64,000 nt of DNA, taken from contig NZ_CP117883.1 in NCBI RefSeq assembly GCF_028736215.1, positions 2,294,001 to 2,358,000 of the forward strand, read 5' to 3'. Of the stretch, positions 17,478 to 27,030 are shown in pieces. This DNA is from Mucilaginibacter sp. KACC 22773. Its GTDB lineage: Bacteria > Bacteroidota > Bacteroidia > Sphingobacteriales > Sphingobacteriaceae. The position numbers and the translations under genes are program-made. Every line of letters begins with the position of its first letter. Position 1 is the stretch's first letter. The notes beneath the pieces are model-generated. The model was not told where the DNA came from and searched no databases. It worked only from the letters and a program-made list of their open reading frames with translations.

Positions 17478-18902
17478 TTAATATTCCAATACAAAAGTGC
17501 CGCTATACTTTAAAGCGGTACTTTTTTGTAAAGCATCAGGTGTTTTAATGCTTAACAGTCCGTTTTTATAATCCCATTTCAGTTTTTGAACACTACCCAG
17601 CAGGCTTACTTTTTTCGGTTGTTTGATGTTATTTACCGGAAAACTTATGCTTGCCGGTAGGTTTACCATATCCTTTTCGGATAACCAAAAGGCGTACAAT
17701 GTTTTCTTTGTTTTCGATTTAGTGAAATAGATATTCCCGGCAGAGTAAGGGGCTACCGGCTCTGAACCATAAATACCCTTCCCGTTAATTTTCATCCAAT
17801 CCGCAATATCCTGCAATCGTTGATAGGCAACCGGATTCCAGTCGCCGTCAGGTCCCGGTGCTATATTAAGCAGCAGGTTACCGCCGCGCGAAACTATTTT
17901 TATCAATGTTTGCACCAGTTGCCGGCTGGGTTTAAATTCGTCATCCGGCACGTAACTCCAATATTTGCCAATGGTCATACAGGTTTCCCATGGGTACGAT
18001 AAAGGTTTATCCGGTACTTCCTGCTCTGGGGTGGTATAGTTTTCAAATTCGCCGGCAACTGTTCTGTCTACCATAATAAGGCCTGGCTGATGGCTACGTC
18101 CCATTTTGGCTATTTTGGCCATATCAAGATCCTGGTTATAGTGCTGCGGATCGTTATCATTTGTTGGCAAGGGCCTTACCCAGCCTCCATCGAGCCATAA
18201 AATATCTACCTTGCCATAGCCCGTCATCAATTCTTCAATCTGGTTATAAGTAAAATCTTTAAATTTTTGCCAGCGTTCGGGGTAGCGTTGCGGGGAATAA
18301 TTAACATTGTGGTCTTTAGGGGGAAAGTACGACCACCAATAGTTTTGGTTATGCCAATCTGGTTTGGAGAAATATGCCCCGATCATAAAATTGTCTTTAC
18401 GGAAGGCGTCAAATATTTCTTTGGTGACATTGCTACGCGGATTTTTCGAGAAAGGGGTTTTGGTGTCCGTAATTTTATAATCCGTTTGTTTGGTATCAAA
18501 CATGCTAAAACCATCGTGATGTTTGGTTGTAAACACCATGTAATTCATGCCCGCCGCTTTTGCGGTTTTAGCCCATTTTTCGGGGTTAAAGTTTACAGGG
18601 TTAAACGTGGTTTGCAGGTTTTCATAGGCTTTTTTATAGGTGAAATAATCAGCACTATAGGGGCCGGTACGTGTAACCCAGTCATCGGGACAAATAGTCC
18701 AGCTTTCTGCCACGCCCCATTGGCTGTAGGTGCCCCAGTGCATGAACAAACCAAATTTTTGGTCCTGCCATTGGGCAAGCTTTTTCCGTACCAGGGAGTC
18801 TTTAGGAGCCTGGTACGTAGTGGACATTTCGTGCTCGTTTTGCGCAAGCGCCGCCTGGCCACAAGCCAACAAGCAGAGGCCAAGTATGAATTTTGGGATC
18901 AT
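17478..18902 (-). CDS. GH29 alpha-L-fucosidase
   Basis: Exported glycosidase of 474 residues with a signal peptide (1-20, QAALAQ). The GH29 barrel is plain: FGLFMHWGTYS, FTTKHHDGFSMFDTKQTDY, and DILWLDGGW with Asp238 as the likely nucleophile, then ETCMTIGKYWSY and SRGGNLLLNIAPGPDGDW. GH29 removes terminal alpha-L-fucose. It is the last gene of the leftward GH89-GH29-GH29 operon, 37 bases after the preceding fucosidase. The two fucosidases differ in N-terminal spacing and around the nucleophile, which fits different linkage preferences. Confidence 0.92.
   Translation of the reverse strand: MIPKFILGLCLLACGQAALAQNEHEMSTTYQAPKDSLVRKKLAQWQDQKFGLFMHWGTYSQWGVAESWTICPDDWVTRTGPYSADYFTYKKAYENLQTTFNPVNFNPEKWAKTAKAAGMNYMVFTTKHHDGFSMFDTKQTDYKITDTKTPFSKNPRSNVTKEIFDAFRKDNFMIGAYFSKPDWHNQNYWWSYFPPKDHNVNYSPQRYPERWQKFKDFTYNQIEELMTGYGKVDILWLDGGWVRPLPTNDNDPQHYNQDLDMAKIAKMGRSHQPGLIMVDRTVAGEFENYTTPEQEVPDKPLSYPWETCMTIGKYWSYVPDDEFKPSRQLVQTLIKIVSRGGNLLLNIAPGPDGDWNPVAYQRLQDIADWMKINGKGIYGSEPVAPYSAGNIYFTKSKTKKTLYAFWLSEKDMVNLPASISFPVNNIKQPKKVSLLGSVQKLKWDYKNGLLSIKTPDALQKSTALKYSGTFVLEY
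17493..17525 (+). terminator. Rho-independent terminator of lacI, inside the end of a GH29 gene
   Basis: Arms AAAAGTGCCGCT (17493-17504) and AGCGGTACTTTT (17514-17525) pair over 12 positions with one G-T, followed by Ts (to 17527), 26 bases after the lacI stop. The hairpin also encodes the last codons of the convergent fucosidase, so one stretch serves as terminator and coding sequence. The A-run on the other side could let it work in both directions. Confidence 0.7.
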
Positions 18903-18939
18903 GATAAATGGATATATTTTAATAGCAGGGTATATTGCA

Positions 18940-20310
18940 TTAGTTCAGTATCAATTCAATTACCGGTATCTCGGTATCAGGTTTGGTCTCCGGTAGATTT
19001 AACACAAGGTCATTTCCTGCATTTTTTGATTTGCTATCCGTTTGAATTTCTGAGGCATCGTGCAAAAACTGTATATATTTTACTTTGTCCTTGTATCCTG
19101 GTAAAGTGATTGTTTTGCCCGGGTACTCCAACAAATGAACATATAAACGCCTGGTATTGGCATTATAAGTAAGCATGGTATGTTCAGGGGCTTTAAATGT
19201 TTCCGGTGCTTCGGTGCATCCATAAATAGCGCGGCTGTTGTATTTCATCCAGGCTGCTAATCCGTCAAGCCTTTCATTGGCCCGTTTATCAAATAAACCA
19301 CGTGCAGTAGGGCCCACATTCAACAGCAGGTTACCGCGTTTGCTTACAGCCTCTATCAGCATAGTAATTAACTGTTTAGTGCTTTTCCAGCTGTTTTCAT
19401 CGCGGAAATATCCCCACGAACCAGAAAACGTTTGGCAGGTTTCCCAATAAGTTTTGTAATCGTTTTTTTGGGTCCATTCTGTTAGGTTTACCTGTTCGGG
19501 TGTCAGGTAGTCCCATCCATCCTGGTATTCATTTATATCAAGGCGGTTATCAATTATAATATTGGGCTGTAGTTTTCTTATTTCTTTAACCAATTCAACA
19601 GATCCCCAGTCTTTGCTGCCTTTACCACGTTTTCCCATGTCGGTGTATGAAAAATCGAGCCAAAGCATATCAATTTTACCGTAGTTGCTAAGCAGTTCTT
19701 TAATCTGGTTGTGCATGTAGGTGCGGTACCTGGCCATATCCCGGCCTTTATTCAATTTATCATAATCTTCATCCTTTTCGCTTGCCGGTTGCAACGGGTG
19801 TAAAACATCAACTGTAAAATCAGGGTGATGCCAATCCAACAGCGAGTAATAGAAACCTATTTTTATGCCTTCGGCCCTAAATGCATTTACAAACTCTCTT
19901 ACAAGGTCTCGTTTAGCTGCGGTATTGGTGGCTTTATAATCGGTGTATTTTGAATCAAACAGGCAAAACCCTTCGTGGTGTTTGGTAGTAAGTACGGCAT
20001 ATTTCATTCCGGCTGCTTTGGCTTTTTTTGCCCATTCTTTAGGGTTAAACAAGTCCGGGTTAAACTCATCAAAGTAAGGCTGGTATTGTTTATCGGTCAT
20101 CCGTTCCCATCTTTTTACCCATTCGTGCCTTGCGGCTTGTGAGTAAAGCCCCCAATGAATAAACATGCCAAACCGATCGTTGGTCCACCAGGCCATGCGT
20201 TTAGCTTTTTGTTCGGGTGTTTCTGTTCCTATTTTCTTTTGAGCATACGAGGAGGAAAATACCAGGGATATTAATAACGTAATTAAGACTGTTTTTTTGA
20301 GTTGACGCAT
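18940..20310 (-). CDS. GH29 alpha-L-fucosidase
   Basis: Exported glycosidase of 456 residues; signal peptide 1-23 (VFSSSYAQ). GH29 landmarks: FGMFIHWGLYSQAA, LTTKHHEGFCLFDSKYTDYK, DMLWLDFSYTDMG with Asp219 as the likely nucleophile, WETCQTFSGSWGYF, and KRGNLLLNVGPTARG. The C-terminal part (about 355-456) is a small beta-domain. Middle gene of the leftward operon, 39 bases after GH89. Its SYTDMGKRGKGSKDW insertion next to the nucleophile differs from both other fucosidases in the window. Confidence 0.92.
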   Translation of the reverse strand: MRQLKKTVLITLLISLVFSSSYAQKKIGTETPEQKAKRMAWWTNDRFGMFIHWGLYSQAARHEWVKRWERMTDKQYQPYFDEFNPDLFNPKEWAKKAKAAGMKYAVLTTKHHEGFCLFDSKYTDYKATNTAAKRDLVREFVNAFRAEGIKIGFYYSLLDWHHPDFTVDVLHPLQPASEKDEDYDKLNKGRDMARYRTYMHNQIKELLSNYGKIDMLWLDFSYTDMGKRGKGSKDWGSVELVKEIRKLQPNIIIDNRLDINEYQDGWDYLTPEQVNLTEWTQKNDYKTYWETCQTFSGSWGYFRDENSWKSTKQLITMLIEAVSKRGNLLLNVGPTARGLFDKRANERLDGLAAWMKYNSRAIYGCTEAPETFKAPEHTMLTYNANTRRLYVHLLEYPGKTITLPGYKDKVKYIQFLHDASEIQTDSKSKNAGNDLVLNLPETKPDTEIPVIELILN

Positions 20311-20349
20311 AGCGGTCTGTTAGTTTGAATTAAATTAGGTATACTAAGT

Positions 20350-22482
20350 TTACATCGATAAAATTTGGTTAACCACTTCCTGTAAAGGCCTGTGTGGTTT
20401 TTCGGGATTTAGCTTCTGGTTTTCATCCACCCATTTGCGTTCCCAGGAAAAGTAATCGGGCTCGGGAGCGTTTTTGCCCTGCAGGTTACCACGCAGGTAA
20501 TCAAAGTAAATTTCCCAGCGGGGCAGGTAATAACCATCCATCAGGCCGGCCCATTCTTTATAGGCATATTCATGCAGGTTATCTTCGGTACGTATGTTTT
20601 CTCCCCAATAAGTAATCTGCATTAAAGCGTTTTTTAAGTTATTTGCTTTCTCTTCAGCAGTGTTTCCGTTGGCTATGGATTGTTTGAGATAGGTGTTGAG
20701 CCTGAAGTAACCATCTGTATTCAGCAAGTCGTCTGTCAATTTTATCATGTGCAGAAACTTTTCACTTGCCTTGTTAAAGGCCGGTAAATCCTTGTTGTTA
20801 TAGGCTGTTACCAGGTCATTAAAAACAAGAGTTCCTTTATTTGACAGCACCTGCCTAACCATGTTGATGAGATCTATTTTGTAAGTAGCCGAATTCATGA
20901 GCCCGGGTGCAGCCAGTGCAAATTCTTTTACCGCTTTTTCAAATTGTACAGTATCATAATTCCGGGTAAGCGTGCCCCAACTGGAGATTGACTTGACCTT
21001 AAGCGCGGGCCTTGCACAAAAAATAGATTCGCCGGCCCCTTCCTGATAACCGGGAAGGCTTTGATAAATGGTTTGTAAAAAGCCTTGCCAGGCATTACTT
21101 GTATGCGCATTGTTTACACCATAACGGTATTTGGCGTAATTATTAATCCAGGTACGGGTATCAACATGTTCTGTGCGCCAGCCCAGTTCGAGCATCAAAT
21201 CATAGTCTGGGGGATTATTGTTGATACCTTCGGGCATTATACCAACACCCTTAAGATAATTGCTGTAAGTGCTTTCCCTGGCCCTGTAAATTTCATCGGC
21301 AAAGCGTTGTAATTTGCCGTATACACCGGGGCGTTCGCCAAAATTGTTAACACTGCACCATATAAACGGTGTGTTATCATAGGCTTTACGTTTTTCCCAG
21401 TTGTTGGTAAACTCGCCAAAAAGTTCCTGTACCAGTACTTTTGATTTATCAAGACCGTCAAGCATGGCCTGTTTAGGGTTATCCTGCCAACCCTGCAACA
21501 CCCATGACGAGCCCGGATAATAACTTTGCATTGATGCCTGTATGCTTGCCCCCGCCTTTTTCAGATCAATACCGTCGGTTTTACCTCCCTCATGAAAAGG
21601 ATCGCCTGCAAAAAAATGGATGTTTTTGCCATATAATGCCTGCATTTCGCTGTAATATATACCCGCTACGCGGCTAAATTCAGGGTCAGTAGGGTCAAGT
21701 ATGTCGGGCCTTTTAAATGCGCCCCAGGTGCCCTGGTCTATAATGTGCGCCTTGCTTTTATTTTTTAACGTACTTGGCACCATTCCATAAAAACCTTGTA
21801 AAACAGGTTCTATCCCCAATTCCCGCATTCGCTTTATCATTTTTTGCTGAATCAGCTTGCGGTTGTCAACCTGGCTTTGCGGCATCGGTCCGCCCCAGCC
21901 TTCAATATTGCCCATCAGCCACCATGCGGTATAAGCGGGGCCAACTATAAAGTTGTTAATTTCATTTTCGTTATACCCTATCTTCCTCAGTGTATTTTGC
22001 CATACCGCTTCCATGCCTTCAACGGTAAGCATCGTATTAACACCATTTAGCGCCATCCAGTCAAGCTCCCGTTCCCAATCGGCCCAGCTGTAAAAACTCA
22101 TGGTATAGTTATAGGTACAATAATTTAATGCATAACGATACTTAGCCTCCGCTTTTACAGTTTCTTTTTTGCCAACAACCGGAATCGGAAACACAGGTGC
22201 CAGGTTATCGCCCATGTGCGACATGGATCTGTGGCAATAATATTTTAAATACCAGTTTACACCAACTGCCGCTGCATTAGGCCCTGAAGCGCTGATCACC
22301 AGTTTGTTTTTTATAGTTTGTAGCTGGGCTATTTCGGAGTCGGGAGATTTTAAGGTCTTGAAAATAATATGATCACTTAACCAGGGAGCACGCCTTTTAA
22401 CCAGTGCTTTTACCGGTTCAAATTGTTGGGCAAAAAGATGTATAGGCAAAAGTAGAACAAGCAGAAAAGTTAGTTTTCGCAT
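20350..22482 (-). CDS. GH89 alpha-N-acetylglucosaminidase (NAGLU family)
   Basis: Exported enzyme removing terminal alpha-linked GlcNAc. The ATG at 22482 is chosen because it starts a good signal peptide (MRKLTFLLVLLLPIHLFAQ); a longer frame reaches 22626 but would add 48 residues and run over the operator. The protein then has 710 residues, typical of GH89: an N-terminal domain, a barrel with YALNYCTYNYTMSFYSWADW and FFAGDPFHEGG, and MPEGINNNPPDYDLMLELGW, where the two catalytic Glu residues are expected, then an all-helical C-terminal domain. First gene of the leftward operon. Alpha-GlcNAc caps occur on some mucins and on heparan-type chains. Confidence 0.92.
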   Translation of the reverse strand: MRKLTFLLVLLLPIHLFAQQFEPVKALVKRRAPWLSDHIIFKTLKSPDSEIAQLQTIKNKLVISASGPNAAAVGVNWYLKYYCHRSMSHMGDNLAPVFPIPVVGKKETVKAEAKYRYALNYCTYNYTMSFYSWADWERELDWMALNGVNTMLTVEGMEAVWQNTLRKIGYNENEINNFIVGPAYTAWWLMGNIEGWGGPMPQSQVDNRKLIQQKMIKRMRELGIEPVLQGFYGMVPSTLKNKSKAHIIDQGTWGAFKRPDILDPTDPEFSRVAGIYYSEMQALYGKNIHFFAGDPFHEGGKTDGIDLKKAGASIQASMQSYYPGSSWVLQGWQDNPKQAMLDGLDKSKVLVQELFGEFTNNWEKRKAYDNTPFIWCSVNNFGERPGVYGKLQRFADEIYRARESTYSNYLKGVGIMPEGINNNPPDYDLMLELGWRTEHVDTRTWINNYAKYRYGVNNAHTSNAWQGFLQTIYQSLPGYQEGAGESIFCARPALKVKSISSWGTLTRNYDTVQFEKAVKEFALAAPGLMNSATYKIDLINMVRQVLSNKGTLVFNDLVTAYNNKDLPAFNKASEKFLHMIKLTDDLLNTDGYFRLNTYLKQSIANGNTAEEKANNLKNALMQITYWGENIRTEDNLHEYAYKEWAGLMDGYYLPRWEIYFDYLRGNLQGKNAPEPDYFSWERKWVDENQKLNPEKPHRPLQEVVNQILSM

Positions 22483-22571
22483 ATAAAAATATTGATTTTT
22501 AGGGTTAACATCCTCGAAACTAACTAAAATTAAAATAGAAAATAAGGCGCAGCCCGCCGCTGTTGTTGCAT

Positions 22572-22623
22572 AAAACTTACGCAAACGTTTGTTGCGGCAT
22601 GCGCAAACGGTTGCGTAAGTTTT
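22572..22623. promoter_or_regulatory. Double LacI/PurR-type operator between GH89 and GH29 operons
   Basis: Two 20-base arms (22572-22591 and 22604-22623) form an inverted repeat with a single mismatch. Each arm carries a central-CG site, GCAAACGTTTGT and GCAAACGGTTGC, each one base from the ideal LacI/PurR-type palindrome GCAAACGTTTGC. The element lies 89 bases upstream of the GH89 start and 97 bases upstream of the divergent GH29 start, well placed for control of both operons by the LacI-type protein encoded at 16433. Confidence 0.75.
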
Positions 22624-22720
22624 CACTATTTTTTTCGATTATTATTTTGCTACCATTGTATCTCAAAGGCCATATTTTACCAAATGGCGCCCCTTTCATC
22701 GTTAAAAATCATCTTATAAA

Positions 22721-24103
22721 ATGAAGAAAATCATAATCAGCCTTATTATTTGCACAGTTGTTAGTGTGGTTTCATTTGCGCAAACAACAACCCCTGCCGA
22801 TTCATTGATGGGGGCTACGATATTGAGCAAGCGTACCGACGCCGCGATGCAAAAATGGCGCGACAATAGATTCGGGCAATTTATCCATTGGGGTTTGTAC
22901 GCCGTGCCTGGCGGGCAGTGGAAGGGTAAAGATTATCCGGGCGCTGCTGAATGGTTAAAAGCCGATGCCCACATTTCCGCGGCAGAATATGCCGAACTCA
23001 TCCATCAGTTTAATCCTCAAAAATATAATCCAACAGAATGGGCCCGTATTGCTAAAAATATGGGTGTGAAATATGTTATCCTGACAACTAAACATCACGA
23101 GGGATTTTGCCTGTGGCCCAGTGCCTTTACAGATTTTTCTATAGCATCAACACCTTATAAAAAAGATTTACTGATGCCTTTTGTAAAGGCCTATCAAAAG
23201 GAGGGGATTGATGTTTATTTTTATTATTCTATCCTTGACTGGCATCATCCCGATTACCGGTCGGTTATACAATCGGATGATGATCAAAAGGCTTTTGAAC
23301 GGTACTTCGCATTCGTTAAAAATCAACTGAAAGAGCTGATAACCACTTATCCAGGTATTAAAGGCCTTTGGTTCGACGGGCAATGGGAAGCATCGTATAA
23401 AAAGAACTACAAAATGGGTTATGAGCTGGAGCAATATTGCCGGGCATTAAAACCGGGTATTATTCTTAATAACCGCATTCGTACAGATGCGCAGGGGCAT
23501 GTAGATCATGATTATAAAGGACGGCATTTTGGCGATTTTGACGGCAGCTTTGAGCGCCGTTTACCATCAAACGTAAAAAGCCTTGATTTTGACTGGGAAG
23601 CCTGTATGACCGTTCCGGAAAATCAGTGGGGATACCACAAAATATGGTTGGGGCATACAAAAACTGCTTACGAAATAGAAGAAATGCTGGCCACCTGCAC
23701 CGCGATGGGTGGTAATTTTGTACTCAATTTTGGCCCCCAGCCCGATGGTACTATCCGTACCTATGAGCAAAACCTGGCCAAAGAGGTTGGCGCATGGATG
23801 AAAACCAATTCGGCCGCGATATATAGCTGCGATAACGCCGGCCTGGAAAAGCAGGACTGGGGCTATTTTACACAAAAGCCGGGTGATGACAAGCTTTACA
23901 TGGTAGTTTTTAATATACCTGTATCAAAAGCATTAAAATTAAAGCTTCCTGAAAAAACGAGTATTGCAGATAACTCACTTTTAACTGATAGCCTTCAAAA
24001 ATTCACAATCGAAAAAACGTATGGAAACGAATATTACCTGCATTTAGGAGAAGCTAAGTTTAGCCAACCATTTGTGATAACACTCCAATTAAAAAAGGAT
24101 TGA
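22721..24103 (+). CDS. GH29 alpha-L-fucosidase
   Basis: Exported fucosidase of 460 residues; signal peptide 1-20 (VVSFAQ). Landmarks: FGQFIHWGLYAVPGG, LTTKHHEGFCLWPSAFTDF, GLWFDGQWE with Asp219 as the likely nucleophile, FDWEACMTVPENQWGYH, and GGNFVLNFGPQPDG. Third GH29 in the locus, first gene of the rightward operon, transcribed away from the double operator. Its AVPGGQWKGKDYPGAAEW insert after the first motif separates it from the two leftward fucosidases. Confidence 0.92.
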   Translation: MKKIIISLIICTVVSVVSFAQTTTPADSLMGATILSKRTDAAMQKWRDNRFGQFIHWGLYAVPGGQWKGKDYPGAAEWLKADAHISAAEYAELIHQFNPQKYNPTEWARIAKNMGVKYVILTTKHHEGFCLWPSAFTDFSIASTPYKKDLLMPFVKAYQKEGIDVYFYYSILDWHHPDYRSVIQSDDDQKAFERYFAFVKNQLKELITTYPGIKGLWFDGQWEASYKKNYKMGYELEQYCRALKPGIILNNRIRTDAQGHVDHDYKGRHFGDFDGSFERRLPSNVKSLDFDWEACMTVPENQWGYHKIWLGHTKTAYEIEEMLATCTAMGGNFVLNFGPQPDGTIRTYEQNLAKEVGAWMKTNSAAIYSCDNAGLEKQDWGYFTQKPGDDKLYMVVFNIPVSKALKLKLPEKTSIADNSLLTDSLQKFTIEKTYGNEYYLHLGEAKFSQPFVITLQLKKD

Positions 24104-24205
24104 CCGATTTTGGATCAAATAGCTACAGGCTTAAAATTTTGCTAATAGTGATACAGCTATTGCCCCTTATAAATTTATAACACGATTTTAAAATTGTTTT
24201 TTTTA

Positions 24206-26545
24206 ATGAAGAAAAGTATTGTTTGGTTACTCTTATTATTAGCCGGATTGAGTTCCCGATCCGCCTTTGGTCAGCAGGAAATTAACGAGCCGTTTAAAAT
24301 TGGCACGGAGTCATTTATATTGAACGGTAAGCCATTTGTTATTCGTTGTGGCGAGATGCATTACGCGCGTATACCCAGGGCGTATTGGAGGCACCGGCTA
24401 AAAATGGCGAAAGCTGTTGGCTTAAACGCGGTATGCGCTTACCTGTTTTGGAACTTCCAGGAAACAGAGTCAGGGAAGTTTACCTGGGAAGGGCAGGCTG
24501 ATGCAGCCGAGTTTTGTAAAATAGCGCAGGAAGAAGGCTTATATGTTTTACTGCGCCCCGGCCCATATTCATGTGCCGAGTGGGAATTTGGTGGCCTGCC
24601 CTGGTGGCTGTTAAAAAAGAAAAACATTCAATTACGTACCCAGGACCCTTACTACATGGAACATTGCCGCCGATATTTAAAAGAAGTTGGCCGTGTGTTA
24701 AGCCCCTTGCAAATAACAAAGGGTGGCCCCATACTAATGGTACAGGTTGAAAACGAATATGGAAGTTACGGCACGGATAAGGAATACATTTTAAAAATAA
24801 GGGACTATTTAAAGGAGGCAGGCTTTACCGTTCCCTTGTTTACCTGCGATGGCACCGTTCAGTTGAAAAACGATGTTCAGAGAGATATTTTTGCCGTGGT
24901 GAATTTTGGCAATAATCCCGAAGCCGGTTTTAAAGCCTTACGCCAGGTACAGCCCACCGGTCCGCTGATGTGCGGCGAATATTACCCGGGCTGGTTTGAC
25001 AGCTGGGGTGCGCCGCACCATACAGGCTCAAATGATCATCTTATCAAAGAAATTGGCTGGATGCTTGATCATAAGGCGTCTTTTAGCATTTATATGATCC
25101 ATGGCGGCACATCATTCGGCTTATGGGCAGGCGCAAACTGTCAGCCTTATGCCCCCGAAACATCGAGTTATGATTATGATGCGCCTATAAGCGAAAATGG
25201 CTCTGCAACTGCAAAATATGATGAGTTGCGTAACACGCTTAAAAAGTATCTTCAGCCAGGCGAGGTATTGACGGACGTGCCCGCCGCGTTACCGACACAA
25301 AAAATACAGCCTTTTAATCTTAGCATGGTAGCCCCAATAATGAGTCAGCTGGGAAAACCTGTATTAAGTGATACCACACTTTTTATGGAAGATTTGAACC
25401 AGGGTTACGGAATGATGGTTTATGAAACAACATTGCCGGCTGGCCCGAAAAGTAAACTGGATTTTACCGAAGTACATGATTATGCAGAAGTTTTTATTGA
25501 TGATAAACTTATTGGTGTACTAAACCGGGTAAAAAATGACCATGTTATTGAAATTCCGGCAATCACTAAGGGTGCCAGGCTCCAGGTTTTTGTAGAAGCC
25601 ATGGGGCGGGTTAATTACGGTTATTACCTGCACGACCGTAAGGGCTTGCAAGGCGAAGTTTATAACATAACAGGGGGGCAAAAAGTGATGTTAAAGGGCT
25701 GGAAACATTATTCCATTCCGTTGGGCGAAGGCAATCCGGCATTTAAATATAAGCCAATTAATGCCGTAGCTAAGTTGAATGAGCCCTCGTTTTACAAAGG
25801 CTACTTTAATGTAAAAAGCAAGGATGATTTTTATTTGGATATGCGCTGGTTTAAAAAAGGTGTTACCTGGATAAACGGGCATTGCCTGGGCCGGTACTGG
25901 AACATTGGGCCAACCCAAACCATGTATGTACCCGGAGTATGGCTAAATAATGGGAAAAATGAAGTAGTGGTATTGGATATGCACCGGCCATCTGCTGCCC
26001 GCCTGCAAGGTTTGGATAAACCAATATTGGATAGTCTTACAGAAATAAAAGCTGTGAGCAGCAATCATCGTAAAGCCGGGCAACAGTTCGGAAATAATTT
26101 GAATAGCTTGTTATATTCGGGAGTAATGGAAAATTCTACTAAATGGCAAACATTTACGTTTCCCATAAAAAGCGGTCGTTATATTGCCCTGGAAGCTTTA
26201 AACAACTTTGTGGGCGACCAGTTTACCTCATTGGCCGAGCTTGAATTGCTGGATGAGAACGGAAATCAAATACCCCGCGGCTTGTGGAAAGTAGTGTATG
26301 CCGATAGCGAGGAACTGAAAGGCGAAGACGGCAAATCAGAAAACGTGTTCGACCTACAGTACACCAGTATCTGGCATACCCAATGGAAGGATAATGCCAC
26401 CAAACACCCGCACCAGGTTGTTATAGACCTGGGAGGTAAAACAACCATAAGTGGTATTAAAATGCTACCGCGGCAGGATATGGAAACCGGAAGGATTAAA
26501 GATTTTAAACTTTATTTGGCCGATAAACTTTTTAATGGTTTATAA
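24206..26545 (+). CDS. GH35 beta-galactosidase with C-terminal discoidin-like domain
   Basis: Exported enzyme of 779 residues from the ATG at 24206, which starts a good signal peptide (MKKSIVWLLLLLAG). The GH35 barrel includes GEMHYARIPRAYW, acid/base Glu184 in VQVENEYGSYG and nucleophile Glu258 in MCGEYYPGWFDSWG. Beta-sandwich domains with GVTWINGHCLGRYWNIGP follow, then an F5/8 type C (discoidin)-like module from about residue 635 (KWQTFTFPIKSGRYIALEAL, HPHQVVIDLGGKTTISGIKM). It removes terminal beta-galactose and the extra module probably binds glycan. Second gene of the rightward operon, 102 bases after GH29; no terminator is seen after it. Confidence 0.92.
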   Translation: MKKSIVWLLLLLAGLSSRSAFGQQEINEPFKIGTESFILNGKPFVIRCGEMHYARIPRAYWRHRLKMAKAVGLNAVCAYLFWNFQETESGKFTWEGQADAAEFCKIAQEEGLYVLLRPGPYSCAEWEFGGLPWWLLKKKNIQLRTQDPYYMEHCRRYLKEVGRVLSPLQITKGGPILMVQVENEYGSYGTDKEYILKIRDYLKEAGFTVPLFTCDGTVQLKNDVQRDIFAVVNFGNNPEAGFKALRQVQPTGPLMCGEYYPGWFDSWGAPHHTGSNDHLIKEIGWMLDHKASFSIYMIHGGTSFGLWAGANCQPYAPETSSYDYDAPISENGSATAKYDELRNTLKKYLQPGEVLTDVPAALPTQKIQPFNLSMVAPIMSQLGKPVLSDTTLFMEDLNQGYGMMVYETTLPAGPKSKLDFTEVHDYAEVFIDDKLIGVLNRVKNDHVIEIPAITKGARLQVFVEAMGRVNYGYYLHDRKGLQGEVYNITGGQKVMLKGWKHYSIPLGEGNPAFKYKPINAVAKLNEPSFYKGYFNVKSKDDFYLDMRWFKKGVTWINGHCLGRYWNIGPTQTMYVPGVWLNNGKNEVVVLDMHRPSAARLQGLDKPILDSLTEIKAVSSNHRKAGQQFGNNLNSLLYSGVMENSTKWQTFTFPIKSGRYIALEALNNFVGDQFTSLAELELLDENGNQIPRGLWKVVYADSEELKGEDGKSENVFDLQYTSIWHTQWKDNATKHPHQVVIDLGGKTTISGIKMLPRQDMETGRIKDFKLYLADKLFNGL

Positions 26546-26694
26546 TGTCAATTTTAAGGCATCGTTACTCGTTGCCAGATAGTGATCATAAGGTCGCTTT
26601 ATTTCACCGGCTATATGTCTGTGACCGAACTTTCGGGTTATTACGTAAGACAATTATCTTTTTCCATCTTTCTGGGTAGTAAGGTATCCTTTCG

Positions 26695-27030
26695 TCAGAA
26701 TTCATAACTGATTCCGCCCTGGAATATAAATGAATTCTGACGATAATACACGTTGGCTACCCGGTTATTGAGTTTGCCGAACCCTTCGAAGGGCACTTTT
26801 TGATCCATATTAAATGTTTCCAGTCTTTGCGAAAAAGTATGACCGGCAATCAGGTTCAATTTCCATCGCTGGCTAAGTTTAAAGTCATAGATGAGTCCCG
26901 CACTATTTTGCCGCAAATGTATGTATTGATCTTTGTCATCCCCATTAAGCCGGTACATGCTGCCATTTAGTGATGCGGTAATTCCCTGCCAAAATAAGGT
27001 CTTCTTAGTTGCGGAGCATATCCCGATGCT
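26695..27030 (-). pseudogene. C-terminal remnant of an outer-membrane beta-barrel protein
   Basis: An open frame ending NSFIFQGGISYEF reads as the last strands of a beta-barrel (alternating residues, terminal Phe). It stays open upstream of its first ATG (26958) through KTLFWQGITASLNGS to a stop near 27030, so strand-like coding extends past any start. The N-terminal bulk of the gene is missing. The rest of 26546-27265 holds a small inverted repeat (GAGCAT/ATGCTC) at the broken edge and a GTGAAA-A-TTTCAC palindrome at 27139-27151; nothing else is recognised. Family not identified. Confidence 0.5.

Noticed and set aside
18267..19109. 280-codon open frame opposite two fucosidase genes
   Set aside because: It lies entirely antisense to clear GH29 coding sequence and has no family features; a by-product of codon use.
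22483..22626. Longer N-terminus for the GH89 protein
   Set aside because: It would precede a complete signal peptide with 48 unlikely residues and read through the operator region.
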